A stretch of 64,000 nucleotides of DNA from the NCBI GenBank assembly GCA_963681505.1, contig OY811971.1, forward strand, positions 13,553,232 to 13,617,231. Reading direction: 5' to 3'. A model generated the notes under the pieces. It made no database searches, was not told the origin of the DNA, and saw only the letters and a program-made list of their open reading frames with translations. The position numbers and the translations under genes were made by a program. This stretch comes from Eunapius fragilis. Taxonomy: Eukaryota > Porifera > Demospongiae > Spongillida > Spongillidae. Positions 1 to 11,983 of the stretch are shown here, piece by piece (the first letter of the stretch is position 1; each line of letters opens with the position of its first letter).

Positions 1-15
1 TACTCATGGCTCTGA

Positions 16-53
<38 letters not shown>

Positions 54-659
54 CTCGTACCCAGACCCACATCGCAGCTGCGTATGGAATACATCACCGC
101 CTACTCTAGTAGTGGGTCTGGTGTCCTCCTGTACAATTTTCTGTCCAGCGATTACATAATACTTACATTCAACGTCATGTATGAATAATATTATCTTCCG
201 CAAGAATGCAATTAGTGTTTAATTAGCAAGCTACTACATTTCTGGACCTCTCCTCTTATTCCTTCCCCTATTAAGGAAGCGATTATCAGTGCACTTAGCA
301 TTGGTATCACCCGATCCTAAACGCCAACTTTTTGAATTATCTCTCATAAGCGAAGTTACTCCGGTCAAGGAAAATGTAAGCTATGCTGCATCACAAGTGC
401 TGGTACACAGGCTGCGGTGGGGAGCACCCCGCCAAGGCCTGCCCCCTTGCCTGGGACTATGTGAGCTACAGCAACTGAAAGATCATCCTGACAAGGCCTG
501 TGTCTCCTGATGATGTGTCCATGGACCTCTCTTTCCTTTCACTGCACACACCCTACAACGGACCTCTCTTTCCTTTCACTGCACACACCCTACAACGGAC
601 CTCTCTTTCCTTTCACTGCACACACCCTACAACGGACCTCACTTTCCTTTCACAGCACG

Positions 660-1290
660 CAACCTAATTTCACTGTCCATTACTCCACAATTGACGATGT
701 GATAGGACTCCTTAGCAGATTTGAAAATGGAGCCATGATGGCCAAGGTAGACCTAAAATCTGCATTCAGAATGGTTCCAATCCAGGCCTCTGAATGGAGT
801 TCAGAATGATTCCAATCCAGGACTCTGAATGGAGTTCCCATTCAGAGGCCTGGATTGGAATCATTCTGAATGCTGATTCTGAGGAGACTCCACCACCATA
901 TCCATCTTAATTCTGAAGCCAGAGCTGACATACGATGGTGGAACAGCATCCTACCATCTTGGGATGGCATTTCTATATTCATCTCCTCAGATTGGAACTG
1001 TGCAGAGTCCAATCCAGTTGTACACGGATGCCTCTGGCACCTGTGGTTATGGAGCCTATACTTGGATGGGGCCTGGTTCGGAGGCAACTGCCCACACCAG
1101 TGCCTCAAGAGCTGGCAGAGCTCTAGATGGTCGCCTGAGACACCTCCTCCACAGAGCTGTGGCCCCTTCAACTTCCATCCCTACAGGGCAGGGATCAGGA
1201 AGTACTATGCCTTCTGTCACAAATTTAACCTGACCACTCTGCCAAGGAGTCAAGCACTCCATCAACCTTTTTACTGGGTATCTCAGTCAA
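660..1290 (+). mobile_element. DIRS-like (tyrosine-recombinase) retroelement fossil
   Basis: Short stretches match a DIRS/Ngaro-type pol in order: a reverse transcriptase piece (around 690-790, 'AKVDLKSAFRMVPI'), an RNase H-like piece (around 920-1,060, 'RWWNSILPSWDGISIF' and 'LYTDASGTCGYGAY') and the beginning of a tyrosine recombinase ('YRAGIRKYYAFCHKFN', about 1,180-1,230). It is old, incomplete and broken in several places. An inverted duplication lies at about 795-870. A triplicated 43-bp unit (519-645) precedes it. Confidence 0.6.
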
Positions 1291-1639
1291 ACGGGGAGTG
1301 AGGAAGGATCGTCTATGGGAGAGGTAAGTTTATCAAAGTGGGCATGCTTACCCCTCTTGACTTCGTGCCTCAAGGGGTAGGAACATGGTAGTAGATACAG
1401 AAGGAGGCGTTGAGGAAGCTGCTCTCCCGCGACCTGGAGTGGTGGGTCCTCTCGCGCCGCTTGAACTTTCTTCTTGGCATGCGTCGGAGTCGCTGGACTC
1501 AGACGACGAGCTGGCTTCTCTCCTAAGATGAGGATCGGCTGTGACATCGTTTCTCGCCCTTTGCCTTTTTGGCGCGATTGTGAGTGGCTTGCTTCGTACC
1601 TCTCGAACCGATCGATAGCTCGTCAAATAAATACCCATA

Positions 1640-1932
1640 GCAGATCAGAACGCCGTAACCTGTTGGTAAGCTTACGAACGTGTCCCGACCACGACCACAT
1701 CTTCGATGACTCGGAACTGTTCGTCCTTAACTTTGGTATACCCCATACGTTCACCCGCCGACTGAATCGCACGTATTACCTGTACATCATCCATCTCTAG
1801 CCTTACCGCCATAACAGATAACTTCGATTGATAACTAGAATATGCAATTAGCGCATACCTCAAATCTGATTGGTCGCTACAACATTCCGGCGCAACTGGA
1901 CAGAAAATTGTACAGGAGGACACCAGACTCAC
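1640..1932 (-). pseudogene. RecQ-like helicase N-terminal fragment inside the TIR element
   Basis: The minus strand, starting at the ATG at 1,812, reads MAVRLEMDDVQVIRAI then GYTKVKDEQFRVIEDVV, and in an adjacent frame GRDTFVSLPTGYG. This is the opening of a RecQ-family SF2 helicase: the Q-motif-like 'KxEQxxVI' stretch followed by the Walker A region 'LPTGYG'. The usual Lys-Ser after the glycine is missing here, and homology to helicases stops just past this point, so it is a truncated fragment with one frame change. It starts about 70 bp inside the element's right TIR, the position expected for an element-encoded gene. RecQ-like genes are often multicopy in sponges and cnidarians (family knowledge); that this transposon carries one is inference. 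Confidence 0.6.
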
Positions 1933-1945
1933 TACTCGCGTAGGC

Positions 1946-2945
1946 GGTTGCCGAAGGCCGGCCGACCTTTCAGGCCGGACTTTCTGGCCTGACCTTCAGG
2001 CCGGAACCCGGCCTGAAAGGCCACTTATAAATGATGTAATTAGATTATTAATTAATATTATCTCAAGATTATATACGATCACTGTGAATTAATCAGTCAC
2101 ACGATATGCCGCAAACATCAGTAAGTTGCGCAGATGTCCAGACGTAACTGTACAGGACCCATGCATTGTGCTTATAAGCATTATGCACGCCTCCAGTCGC
2201 AGGGGAAGAAGATTCCATCTTTGACGCTGTAGAATAAGCTTGGCTCTAGAAAATACCACCTCAGATCTATATATTATCTCTGCTCAGATGGTGCAGATGA
2301 GGCCAAGTACTTTCTTGCAAGCTTAGAAATTCTTGGAAAACCCGAGTCGTGCAATTTCCACCATGCAAGCGAATCAATACATAGATAGTACTATCTATGA
2401 TCTATAGGGGAAGTAGCATTCACTTGTCGTGTTTCGGGAACTGAAAGCCAAGCATCAAACTCATCCTTAACTTCTCTATGTTTATAGGTCGTTCGACAAA
2501 GGGCTTGTGGCAGTGGTTACACCAAGCTTTGTCAGCAAACCCTTCATATCCTCTCTTTTCATGACATTTGCACAATTTGAAATGTGCCCACACCACGGAG
2601 GGTTATTGGCGTCGTTGCGGGTACCTGATAAGCTCATCAGTGTTATAAACCCAGCGGTCTGGGTTTATAGGAGACACAAGCTTATGGGATATATCTGCTA
2701 CAGAGGAGCCACCAGTCCCACCACTATAACCTGAAGCTGTATGCATAGCGCTAGTGACGGCGCTAACGAATGAATAAACGTCACGCGCGTCACGTGTACT
2801 TGTCTTATATATAATATTTAATAATTTTAACATGAAATTTAATAACTGTATCTTTCGGGTCGACCTTTCAGGCCACGGGCCGGAGACCTGGCCTGACCTT
2901 CAGGTCACAGGCCGGACCTTGGCCTGACTTTCGGCAACCCTGCAT
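1946..2945. mobile_element. MITE-like element with GTTGCCGAA termini and GGCCTGA-rich ends (hAT-like?)
   Basis: The ends are inverted: TTGCCGAAGGCCGGCCGACC at the left, and the reverse complement of TTGCCGAAAGTCAGGCC at the right. Both subterminal regions are full of alternating GGCCTGA/TCAGGCC words (1,955-2,020 and 2,855-2,935). The internal kilobase has no convincing gene. A perfect 10-bp stem with a 4-nt loop lies at 2,643-2,666 (ATAAACCCAG arms). A shorter relative lies at 19,655-19,735. The element interrupts the right TIR of the 50-2,979 element, so it is the younger of the two. hAT affiliation is a guess from the termini. Confidence 0.55.
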
Positions 2946-2976
2946 CCGCAGCTGCGATGTGGGTCTGGGTACGAGA

Positions 2977-2979
<3 letters not shown>

Positions 2980-3058
<79 letters not shown>
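2980..3058. repeat. (AC)n microsatellite, about 78 bp
   Basis: Pure AC dinucleotide run. It continues the AC run at 21-49 across the inserted element, so both were one microsatellite before insertion. Confidence 0.95.
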
Positions 3059-3059
<1 letters not shown>

Positions 3060-3060
<1 letters not shown>

Positions 3061-3500
3061 GGGAGGGGCACATTAAGATGGAAATCTGACATCGGGCAAG
3101 TGCCTTCATGAGACCAGCATCTATTCCATGTCATACGCATTGCCAAAGACAGAGACATTCAAGTAAATACCCACATGCAGAAGCAGTTTTTAGGTTTATC
3201 AGCTCTCTGTGCAGACTGAAAATTATGTAGAGAGAAGTGAACAATGATAGAAGACAGGGGAATGGAAAAGGTACCACCACAAAGGGCACAACAAAACGTT
3301 GACATGAAACAACAGCCAAAATGTACAGCGAAATGCTAAATACCAAACTGATCCTCGAACACCATCTTGCTTTCGCAAACGACTGTAAGAAAATCATCAA
3401 CCATTGAGCCTTAAGGTATTTGTATTTGTGCCTTGCGTAGCTTAAAACGCCGATGGTGATCTAAAAAGGAAATGGAAGCAAATCCTCCATCTAATTGCTA
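3060..3500. other. Intergenic; no recognisable feature
   Basis: AT-rich sequence without a supported gene or obvious repeat structure. Confidence 0.5.
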
Positions 3501-5030
3501 GCACCACTTCAACACCATGCTCGAAAAGACTTCTGATCAAATAGCTCAGTTAGAAAAACAGATAGAAGATGGTAGAGATGAAGAACTTATATGTGCATGG
3601 GAAGGAGTAGTTTGGGTTAGAAGTTGAAATCAAAAATAGGGAGAAAGAAATGAAGGAAGTTAGAAGAAAATTAAGCATGCCATGAAGATACACAAGGAAG
3701 GGAGACTGTTTGGAGAGAGTTGCTTGAGGGTGACGGGGGCGGTGTAAGGGACAGTGGTTGTAGTAGAAAGCTCAGAAAAGGCTACCAACTATACAGTGAG
3801 GGAGGAACAAGCTAATAGAAAGGATTTTAAAATCCTACTGGAAGTAGAACGACTCAGATAGGAAGAGAGAATGTAGTGTAAGTGGGGAGTAATGGAGTTG
3901 GCAAGGTGGTAGGGCTGAAACGAGACCATATCAAGGCCAGGGGAACTGGAATTTGGGATTAGCAGGGAGGTGGGGCTAGAGCCAGACCTTTACCCAGGCA
4001 AGCTGGAGCCAAAGGTGGGGCGGGAGGCTTTTTAGGAGCCCCCTACGCCAATAAAAGAGATAATGTAGGTGTAGAAGACGATGAAAATGGTGGGCTCCCA
4101 CCCTTTGCTACAAGAATCCTAGCCCTAACGAGGTACCAGGAGGGGATTGAAATACTCGAAATCACACACAAAAAGAGCGGAAAAGTGCAACAAGTAGATG
4201 TGGGGGGAAGCTGTGGAATACGTGAAAGAAATGAGTGGGAACTTGGGGGAAAAACTGAAGGAGAGAAGAATGAATAATGCAGAAAGATTGGTAGAAGAGA
4301 ACCTAAAATGGCAGAAGACATTCCTGAGAAGAGAAAGAGATACCATTTAATTGACAAAGACACAACCCATGCAGGCCTAACAGAGAGCAGAACCCAAGAA
4401 GTGTGAATCAAGGACCTGTACACAAATTCAGATCTAGGGCGGAGCAAGAATGGAACAAGATTCAGATAAGAATTACAGAAACCAAAAGAGAAGTGGGGGC
4501 CCACAAGGGAGAGAATTAGGTGACAGTGGGGATAATGGATCATAGTAGGACAAGAACCTCATGGAAACAAGCACACAAGAGGAAGCATGAAAAGAGATGG
4601 ATGGAGGACAAGACGGAGAGGTAGGCCCCGATAAGGGCCAACAGCATACTGAATGTATCATCCAAACCACTCAACACTGAAGCCACTGCCATGCTAGGAA
4701 AAGGGATTGGAGGGGCCCAACCATAGCGACATTAGAACTTTAATCGATACTGTTCTAGGATCAGAAGCTAAAGAAGACTAAAGGGGGGAATGACTTCATG
4801 GAGAGGACAATATCCTCCATCTACAGCTAAGAAAATAGGTTATTCAGCACCTAGTGAAGACAGCAGAGTAGTAGAGTATTTGGATGTAATAAGAAATATG
4901 ATTTAATTTCGACAAACAACACAATACACAAGCAGCGGCGAATATAATCACACCTGGCAAAAGACGGATATAGAGCAATTAAAACAGCTGATAAATGTGA
5001 TACAATGAAAAAGTGCCCCAACTGCTCTCC
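3500..5030 (+). mobile_element. Decayed retroelement remnant (Penelope- or LINE-like), very old
   Basis: Purine-rich sequence containing short coding scraps on the plus strand: a coiled-coil-like piece at about 3,518-3,590 ('SDQIAQLEKQIEDGRDEEL'), a scrap at about 4,650-4,715 resembling 'LSSKPLNTEATAMLGKG', and one at about 4,950-5,010 resembling the 'AIKTADKCDT' motif seen before the reverse transcriptase of Penelope-type elements. No continuous frame remains and no ends are visible. Long antisense ORFs here (for example 4,043-4,543 minus) only reflect strand composition. Confidence 0.35.
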
Positions 5031-5049
5031 AAGTTCAATATGCGAAAAA

Positions 5050-6000
5050 ATTCAACACCTATCTCACAACTGTATTTCCAGGCTTGTATCTGATCTGCAT
5101 ATAGCTTGGTTTGGCTGACTGCGGATTATGCTGCACTACATGGAACACGGTCCATGTTTCCCTCAAAATGCTTTCAAACAGGGAGCTCATGAAAATTTAA
5201 TGAGATAAGGAGATGAATGCACTTATGTATAATTGTGTCACTGTGGCAGATCACTGCATGTCACTATAATCATAAATCATATTTTGATGACCAAATATTA
5301 GCAGGATAGTCGAATGCAAGGACCTTCACATGAAAGTAGACAGTCGAAAGCAAGGACTTTCACATGAAAGTCGTATTAATCTGTTAAATGTGTCCTATTG
5401 AGTCTGTTTCTGGGATCAGTCTTAATCCTACTGACAGTTGAAAATCCATTTTCCACATCAGCCGTAGATACAAGTATAGTCAGAGCAAAACATGCAAATT
5501 TGGAAATTGTTGGGTTCAGTTCTACAAAAGATGAATTTTGACACATGACCTACGTGCAAGCATTACTTACTCTTTGACCGTCAAGTGCACATTTATGTGC
5601 ACATGTATTTGATAACCAATTCGTGTCGCATGGTTACGCACTTTGTGCACCATAAAGCTCTATGGACATAGAGCTGTGACTGGTGTGTTGGTTAAAAAGG
5701 AAAGCGGGAACTAATAGCTGCAGGTGCAGGGCCGTAGCAACCATGCACTACGGCCTATACGGCCAAATGCGTACAGGTTTTTTGGCCAGAGCTTAAGTTA
5801 TTACTGAAAAAATTTGAAACTTCATATAGCGGCTGTTATTAATCTGCTTCAGATATAGAAACCACCAATCATGACTTCATGACTTCAAAACATTGTAGCA
5901 GAGCTTCTGGGGCTCCGCCCTAGCCCCGATTATAATTATTGTAGTTTTTAAATGTCCACCAAGGATTTCTATGTCCTTGCTTCCATACAATTCAAAATTG
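5050..6000. other. Intergenic repeats
   Basis: No gene seen. A short tandem duplication around GCAAGGACTTTCACATGAAAG lies at about 5,315-5,372. A MITE-like end, GGGCCGTAGCAACC with inverted GGCCGTA/TACGGCC words, lies at about 5,728-5,765; an adjoining GGGGCTCCGCCC tail at about 5,910 resembles one at 57,760. Confidence 0.4.
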
Positions 6001-6029
6001 ATAAATGGAGAGTACGTTGTTATCAGTTA

Positions 6030-6350
6030 TCATAACAATGGATGGGTCTACTTAATTACCCTAGTATTGAAGACTACTGGCGCACCTCTTGGCCTTTTGA
6101 AAATAGAGCCATCTCATCATCAATGACACTCAACAGGTTTGGTCGATTGATGACGTTTCTCCACCTCAATGATAACAGCAACTACATAAAACAAGTTACG
6201 TGTCCTCAACTTCAACGTTCCTTTCTATCTTATGGAGCAGCTGCTTCCTGCGTGCTTTCTGGAACTAAATTGTTTAAGGTATACTGCTTCTCATGCCACA
6301 GTCATAAAAGGACATGTGCCTGTTGGGTGCTTCCTAACTCTTACTAGGCG
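6030..6350 (+). pseudogene. piggyBac transposase fragment (DDE_Tnp_1_7, N-terminal part)
   Basis: The plus frame reads NYPSIEDYWRTSWPFENRAI then SSSMTLNRFGRLMTFLHLND. This is the conserved block of piggyBac transposases in which a 'DYW' stretch is followed by 'MsrdRF..ilrfLHfnDN'. The match covers about 50 residues, then coding sense is lost at about 6,200. No catalytic aspartate segment, no TTAA-bounded ends and no remainder of the gene are visible, so this is a truncated relic. It is not obviously the same family as the element at 44,458-55,501, whose transposase is a longer type. Confidence 0.7.
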
Positions 6351-6890
6351 CGCGGTGGAATGCACGTTCTTTCTGTGTTTTGAGCCATGCAGGTAATTAG
6401 TTATGACGACACGATAATTAGTATATGACGACAAAATACGACACCCCATTTTTTAACGACACAAAGATTGCGTACGTATACGCGCGTTATAACTCGCAGG
6501 CTGGTGGATGGGAACCCACACGCATGGTGACATACGTATTGCGTCATTATTGTATCACTAGCCTGGGTACCCGACCGACTGCGGGGGTCCCCAGCCCGCA
6601 GGGGCGAATAGTTACGTAATGATGGAAAAGACGTGTGTGTGTGTGTGTGTGTGTGTGTGCATGTGAACCCTTTCTTCCCGGGATGACTGCAGCCTCTCTA
6701 TAGCAAAGGTAGCAGTGTTGTAGCTGATTATTCATTGCCCCCCCCCCCCCCCCCCTCCCCCCCCCCCCCCGATTGTCTGTCAGTAAAAGGAATAGAAACT
6801 GCGCAGTTGTCAAATACATACATATTTCTAAATAAAGTGCAAATGAAAGTCATCAATCGTCTACCCCCTCCTCCCCAGGAATGAGCAGCT
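6350..6890. repeat. Low-complexity and MITE-like DNA downstream of SEC13
   Basis: Contains a (GT)n run at about 6,629-6,660, a C-run at 6,739-6,770 and short repeats of a 'tgacgacacgataa' type at 6,400-6,440. No canonical AATAAA was found on the minus strand just after the SEC13 stop, so the polyadenylation site is unassigned. Confidence 0.5.
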
Positions 6891-6892
6891 GA

Positions 6893-9800
6893 TCACTGCT
6901 GTGGCTGCTGGCTCTTGTTGACCTCACTCACACACGCCCACTCCCCTCCCTTCTGTTCCTTCCATAGCGTCACCTAAAGGCATGTGTGAATGTGTGTGTG
7001 TGTATTTACACGCATACAAATGGACTGAGTGAATGTCATGGCGATGGACACACCCACCTTATTATCTCCACCTGACACAGCCAGGATGTCTCCAGTGACT
7101 GACCAGCTGGCACGCCACACCACCTCGGCAAACGTTTTGAGCACCTGTTCAGACAGTGTAAGGCAAGGTTAGTGGAAAAGTGTCACCTGCAGACCTGGTA
7201 TCTCATGTGTACACTGAAGAAGTGAAATGTGACTTGAGAACACGTACATATTGCACAAGTTTTTAGTTTTGTCCAGGTTTTTGAACACATGGCTAAAGTA
7301 AAATAATGCAAATGTCCGAGTTAAACTAAAATCTGCATAACTAAACGTTTGAGGTAGTGATTGACTATATGAATCAAACATATGATGATTTTAATACAAC
7401 CCATGACAATACTTTGGTTACAAGGACACCAGCCGAGGGAGAGGGGGGGGGGGGGGGGGGAGGGGGGCGGGCTAAAAACAAAATGCAAGAACTTTCATTG
7501 AGAGCATCACAAATATGCTATTATTTTTTGCAGGGCGGTGTGGGGGGAAAAGCTATGAGGTGTAAAAAAAAAGAGGTGTCAAAATTTGGGGGGGGGGGGG
7601 GGGAAAAGACTCTTTGCCTAAAAAGAATTTTTTTTTAAATTTATAACATTTACAAAATGTTTTTTGCAACATAATGACAACATCATACTGTTTGCAGTGT
7701 CCATATAGGTTTTCTATGCGTGCTAAGATATGGTTTAACTCAACCAGCACGATTCTGCAAAACCACAAGCTTTCATCATGAATATAACATTTGCAATTGT
7801 TGCAACGCACAGCTTCAAATACCACTGATAGACGAGATCAATCTACAACAGCATCAACAATCCAAGAGTCGCAAAAGTGATTGCTGCTAAGGTAAACGCT
7901 AGTGCTAGTCAGCCAAAAATAACTACGTTGTTAAGACACGTGTTTGCAAGTCCAGGTGCAAGTGATGCTGCAGCAGCTGCTGTGCAACCCGTAACGTCTA
8001 TTTCCAGTCCGTCTTCAACATCTCTTTGTTTTGGAGCAAGTTAATGTGAGAGAAATAACTACAACCATTTATAAGCGCAATGCGGCAATGTGTAGTATAG
8101 TGTATCTATGCAGGTTTGTGCGCGATTTCATTCTTATTATTAATAGAGGTGCGATTTATTGTCAATTGCACAATGATTGTTAAGGGACGTGGTCAAAAAA
8201 TGGGCGTGTTCGTAGGCGGGTTGACCTGGACCTTAAATTGGGACGGTGTCTATAACTTTATTTTTTGCCGCCCCTCGACACCAGCGATGAAAAAAAAAAG
8301 GATCTCATTAATAGAAAACAGATGTAGTTTGCAGAGCATGGCAATGCAACATGCGTAACTTCGCACTGATTTAGAGTGCCAAAACAATTCAAGATTGAAT
8401 TAAACATGCAATCAGTTGTATGATATTAGTCCTTAAATGCAAAAAAACCATAGAAATTTAATAGTCAGTAAAATGTAGTGGCAGAAATTGAACATTCATT
8501 TTGATGCCTTGGTTCAGTACTCACAGCAAACCCCCCCCCCCCCCCTCCCTCCCTCCCAACCCTTGGTGTGTCACTTCAGTGGTGAGAAATAAAAAAACGA
8601 CCAATTATCTACACATTTGAATCAAAGTCCACAACCGATCTTACATGAGATTCACTAATGAGGCAGAAGAAATTTCCAATGACATCTGATTTCACTAATT
8701 TCTGATGTACGGACGTCTCTAAACTATACAGACTCAGACTTGTGGGTTTTATGCATAAATGGCATCGCAAACCTAACAAGCAATTGTAATGACTCCTTGC
8801 CCACACAAATGTACATACATGAAAGCATACTTAGCAACCACAAGTCATGTAGTGTTCGTCGCACAGCATATGTAGTTCCACTAAAGCAATGTTACAAAAT
8901 GTAGCACTGGTGTTGCACGAGCATGTTATATAGGTTGCATAGTAACCGTACGTTAACTGGACTGTTAGTAAGATTAGAACAGTATGATAAATGAAATTAA
9001 GCCATACATATTATTAGCATCAATCTTTAAAATAACTTTGTTGACTTCTTATAACAGAATCTGCCCGTGAGTTTTTCAGGGGGTGCAGTCTAGTGCATAT
9101 AATAACAGCGTAAGCAAATGTTAGTGGAAAAGTGTCAGCTGCAGATTTGGTATCTCATGTACACTGAGACAGTGAAGGGTGACTTGAGAACACATATTAT
9201 AGTACCTTTGGTGTCCAGCTCTCTCCAGACTCATCCTTAGTCCAAACAATGACCTTGCAATCCTGAAAGCAACATTGAATTGCAAATGTCACCACAAGCA
9301 ACTCTCACACGTACCTGAGAACAGCTGGCTATTCTGCTCGAGGGGAGACCAACACTGGGTGCCCAGGCCACATCCCTGACCCAGTCGGTGTGTGCCTCCA
9401 GCTTGTCCTCCAAGACCCAACTGTCATTCTCCTCCCTGATAAAGCACACACATTTGACGCATACATACATGCATACATAACTGCACATACATGTACACAC
9501 ATTCTGATGCCTTTAAACCAAGCATGTCCAAACTCGTACATGTAAAAATGTACATGTAAGTACCAGCAAATAACCAATCAGATCGCACAAATTATTGTAT
9601 CAGCTATTCCCTACGTACACATAGAAGTAACACTGGAAACTAATCCTCCCCCCCACACACCCACATACGTACACACCTCCATATTTTCACCAAGCTGTCT
9701 CCGCCTCCTGTGACAATCCTCTTCACATTATTCACAGGGTGCCTAGTGGACTGTGCACACAAGATGGCAGCATGTAATGTAAAACTCAGTAACAGGTATT

Positions 9801-10395
9801 TCCCATCTAGAATTTTTTTGTATGGAGAATCGTAATCTCTTATATCAATGTTCTTGTTATTTAACATGTTTCAAATGACTGTGCAAAAAGAATGCAAGAT
9901 GAGAATGCCCTAACATATACAATCACAAAAATATACTTACACACACACATATACATAAATATTGGTTAGACACTGAAACCGAGGGATCTACGTGATTTAG
10001 AATCCCCGAGGGCCCTGGGCTGTAGCGTCCCGAGTGGTAGCGAGGGCGCTACTAAGGGCCCGAGGGGATTCTAAATCACATAGATACCTAGGTTTCAGTG
10101 TGTAACCAATTTAGACAATAGCAACGCGTACGTAGCAACCAATACATTATCGGGTAACGCGATAACAATAATGGGAGGGATTCCAAGTGCCAGTGGGGGG
10201 GATTCTAAGTGCCCGGGGCACTTAGAATCTCCCCCGGAGGCACTTAAGAGTCCCTCGTTGGTTCCTACCGCGTTTAGATGAATAAGATTGCGCAAATCAC
10301 TTCCGCTATTGTCTAAACCATACATGATGCACGTACTTACACACACATACACTTGAGAACACACAAATATGCACTCATCCATGCACAAAAGCATA

Positions 10396-10454
<59 letters not shown>

Positions 10455-11947
10455 AGATAGGAACACACCAATTTATTATACTCCCACAAAGCCAACATGT
10501 GCACACACACAGATAACAGACACAAACATCTCACCTCAATGAGCGATGAAGGATTAACAGCAGGGGCCCAGCTCACTGAATTGCAGCCAAGCTTCAACAA
10601 AGCAACCACCATTTGACAAGGTCAAAATGTATAAACATGTACCGTACTACCCAACCCCTATACTGGCAAAAGACATATGTACCGAATATTATTATTTAAT
10701 TAGAGTTGCACCAAGTAATGACAAGGTTACATGGTCGGTGTTCTCCCTGGCTATTGTGTTGCAGTGTACAGCCATAGAGTGGCAAATCCCCTCCACTGTG
10801 TGTGTGTGTGTGTGTGTGCCAAACTCACGCCAGAAAACAACCACGCAACTTTGCCCGTTGGTCAGTCACCATAAAAACACCACCAACAAAAGTCATTTAA
10901 TTAACAAACACCAGAACTAACACCCCACACCCATACGACCTACATCCACACCCTGTACCCCATAACCACACCCCGTACCCCATAACCACACCCCGTACCC
11001 TATAACCACACCCCGTATCCCATAACCACATCCTGTATCCTATTACCACACCCTGTATCCCATAATCACACCCCATACCTATAACAACACCCAATACACT
11101 ATAACCACACCCCATACCTATAACCACACCCCATACCTGGTGAGCACTCTCATGTTTGGTGAACTTCCACTGGCCATCTGTGGGCAGGGGGGGTCACAGT
11201 AGGGTACTGGGAAGGACGGTCACGTGACCACACCCACTTACCTATCTGGTATAAGATGGCGAAGGATTCATCAGAGGACGCAGTGGCCAACATCAGACCC
11301 CACTCCTGGGGGGCCCACTGCACGCAGTTCACTGGGGAACATGTAACAGTTGTGTGGGTTTGGCATGGCACAAGTTAGAATACTGTACAGCAGCCCCCCC
11401 CACCCCCCCCCCCCCCCCCAACAAAAAGGGTCGTGTTTAAATGTGTGTATCTCCCTGTTAACCATCTTTTGTTAAAATCAAGAATTTTTAAATTTTATAC
11501 CTTGCAGTGTTTTAGAAGTGTTCATCAGTAGGGAGATGACAGTTTCAACACAAGCCTTTTATTTACTTATTTCAGGCAAGGGGAGGGAAGGGGGGGGGGC
11601 TTATAAGTAACAATATATCGGGTAGTGGCAGCAAAAAGGGACCCAGTCTTATTGTTAAAAATTTCCAGGAAGGAACTTCAAAGTTGATTAAATGTATGCA
11701 GAATTAAAAATTCAGGCCACTGTAGCTCCATGATGAAAAGAGTAATTTACAGTGTGTAAGAAAGGAGTTGTAGAGGACATAGGTGTCTCTTTGAAAATGA
11801 AATAATTTGAAAACTTGAAAAAAATATGCAGTAGGTCCCTTTTCACTGCCACGATCCCATAACTACTTTATTTTACCTGAGGATTTGTGATCGCTGAACT
11901 CATACCACCTCATCCAACCATTGCTTGTTTCTTTCCAGATGATAACC

Positions 11948-11983
<36 letters not shown>

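Larger units (their letters stand above)
50..2979. mobile_element. TIR DNA element (TAGTCTCG family, Mutator-like?) inserted in an AC microsatellite
   Basis: Both ends carry the inverted repeat TAGTCTCGTACCCAGACCC followed by ACATCGCAGCTGCG: positions 50-82 on the plus strand and 2,947-2,979 as its reverse complement. An AC dinucleotide run abuts each end, so the element landed in a microsatellite; this fits a 9-bp duplication but cannot prove it. The left TIR continues to about 160. The matching inner part of the right TIR lies at 1,885-1,945, because another element (1,946-2,945) sits inside the right TIR. Internal cargo is the start of a RecQ-like helicase on the minus strand and a YR-retroelement fossil. 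The same tip occurs at 58,835-60,723 with an exact 9-bp TSD. Superfamily assignment rests only on that TSD length. Confidence 0.75.

Noticed and set aside
4043-4543. 166-codon minus-strand Ser/Phe-rich frame
   Set aside because: It reflects purine-strand bias over a decayed retroelement; no motif.
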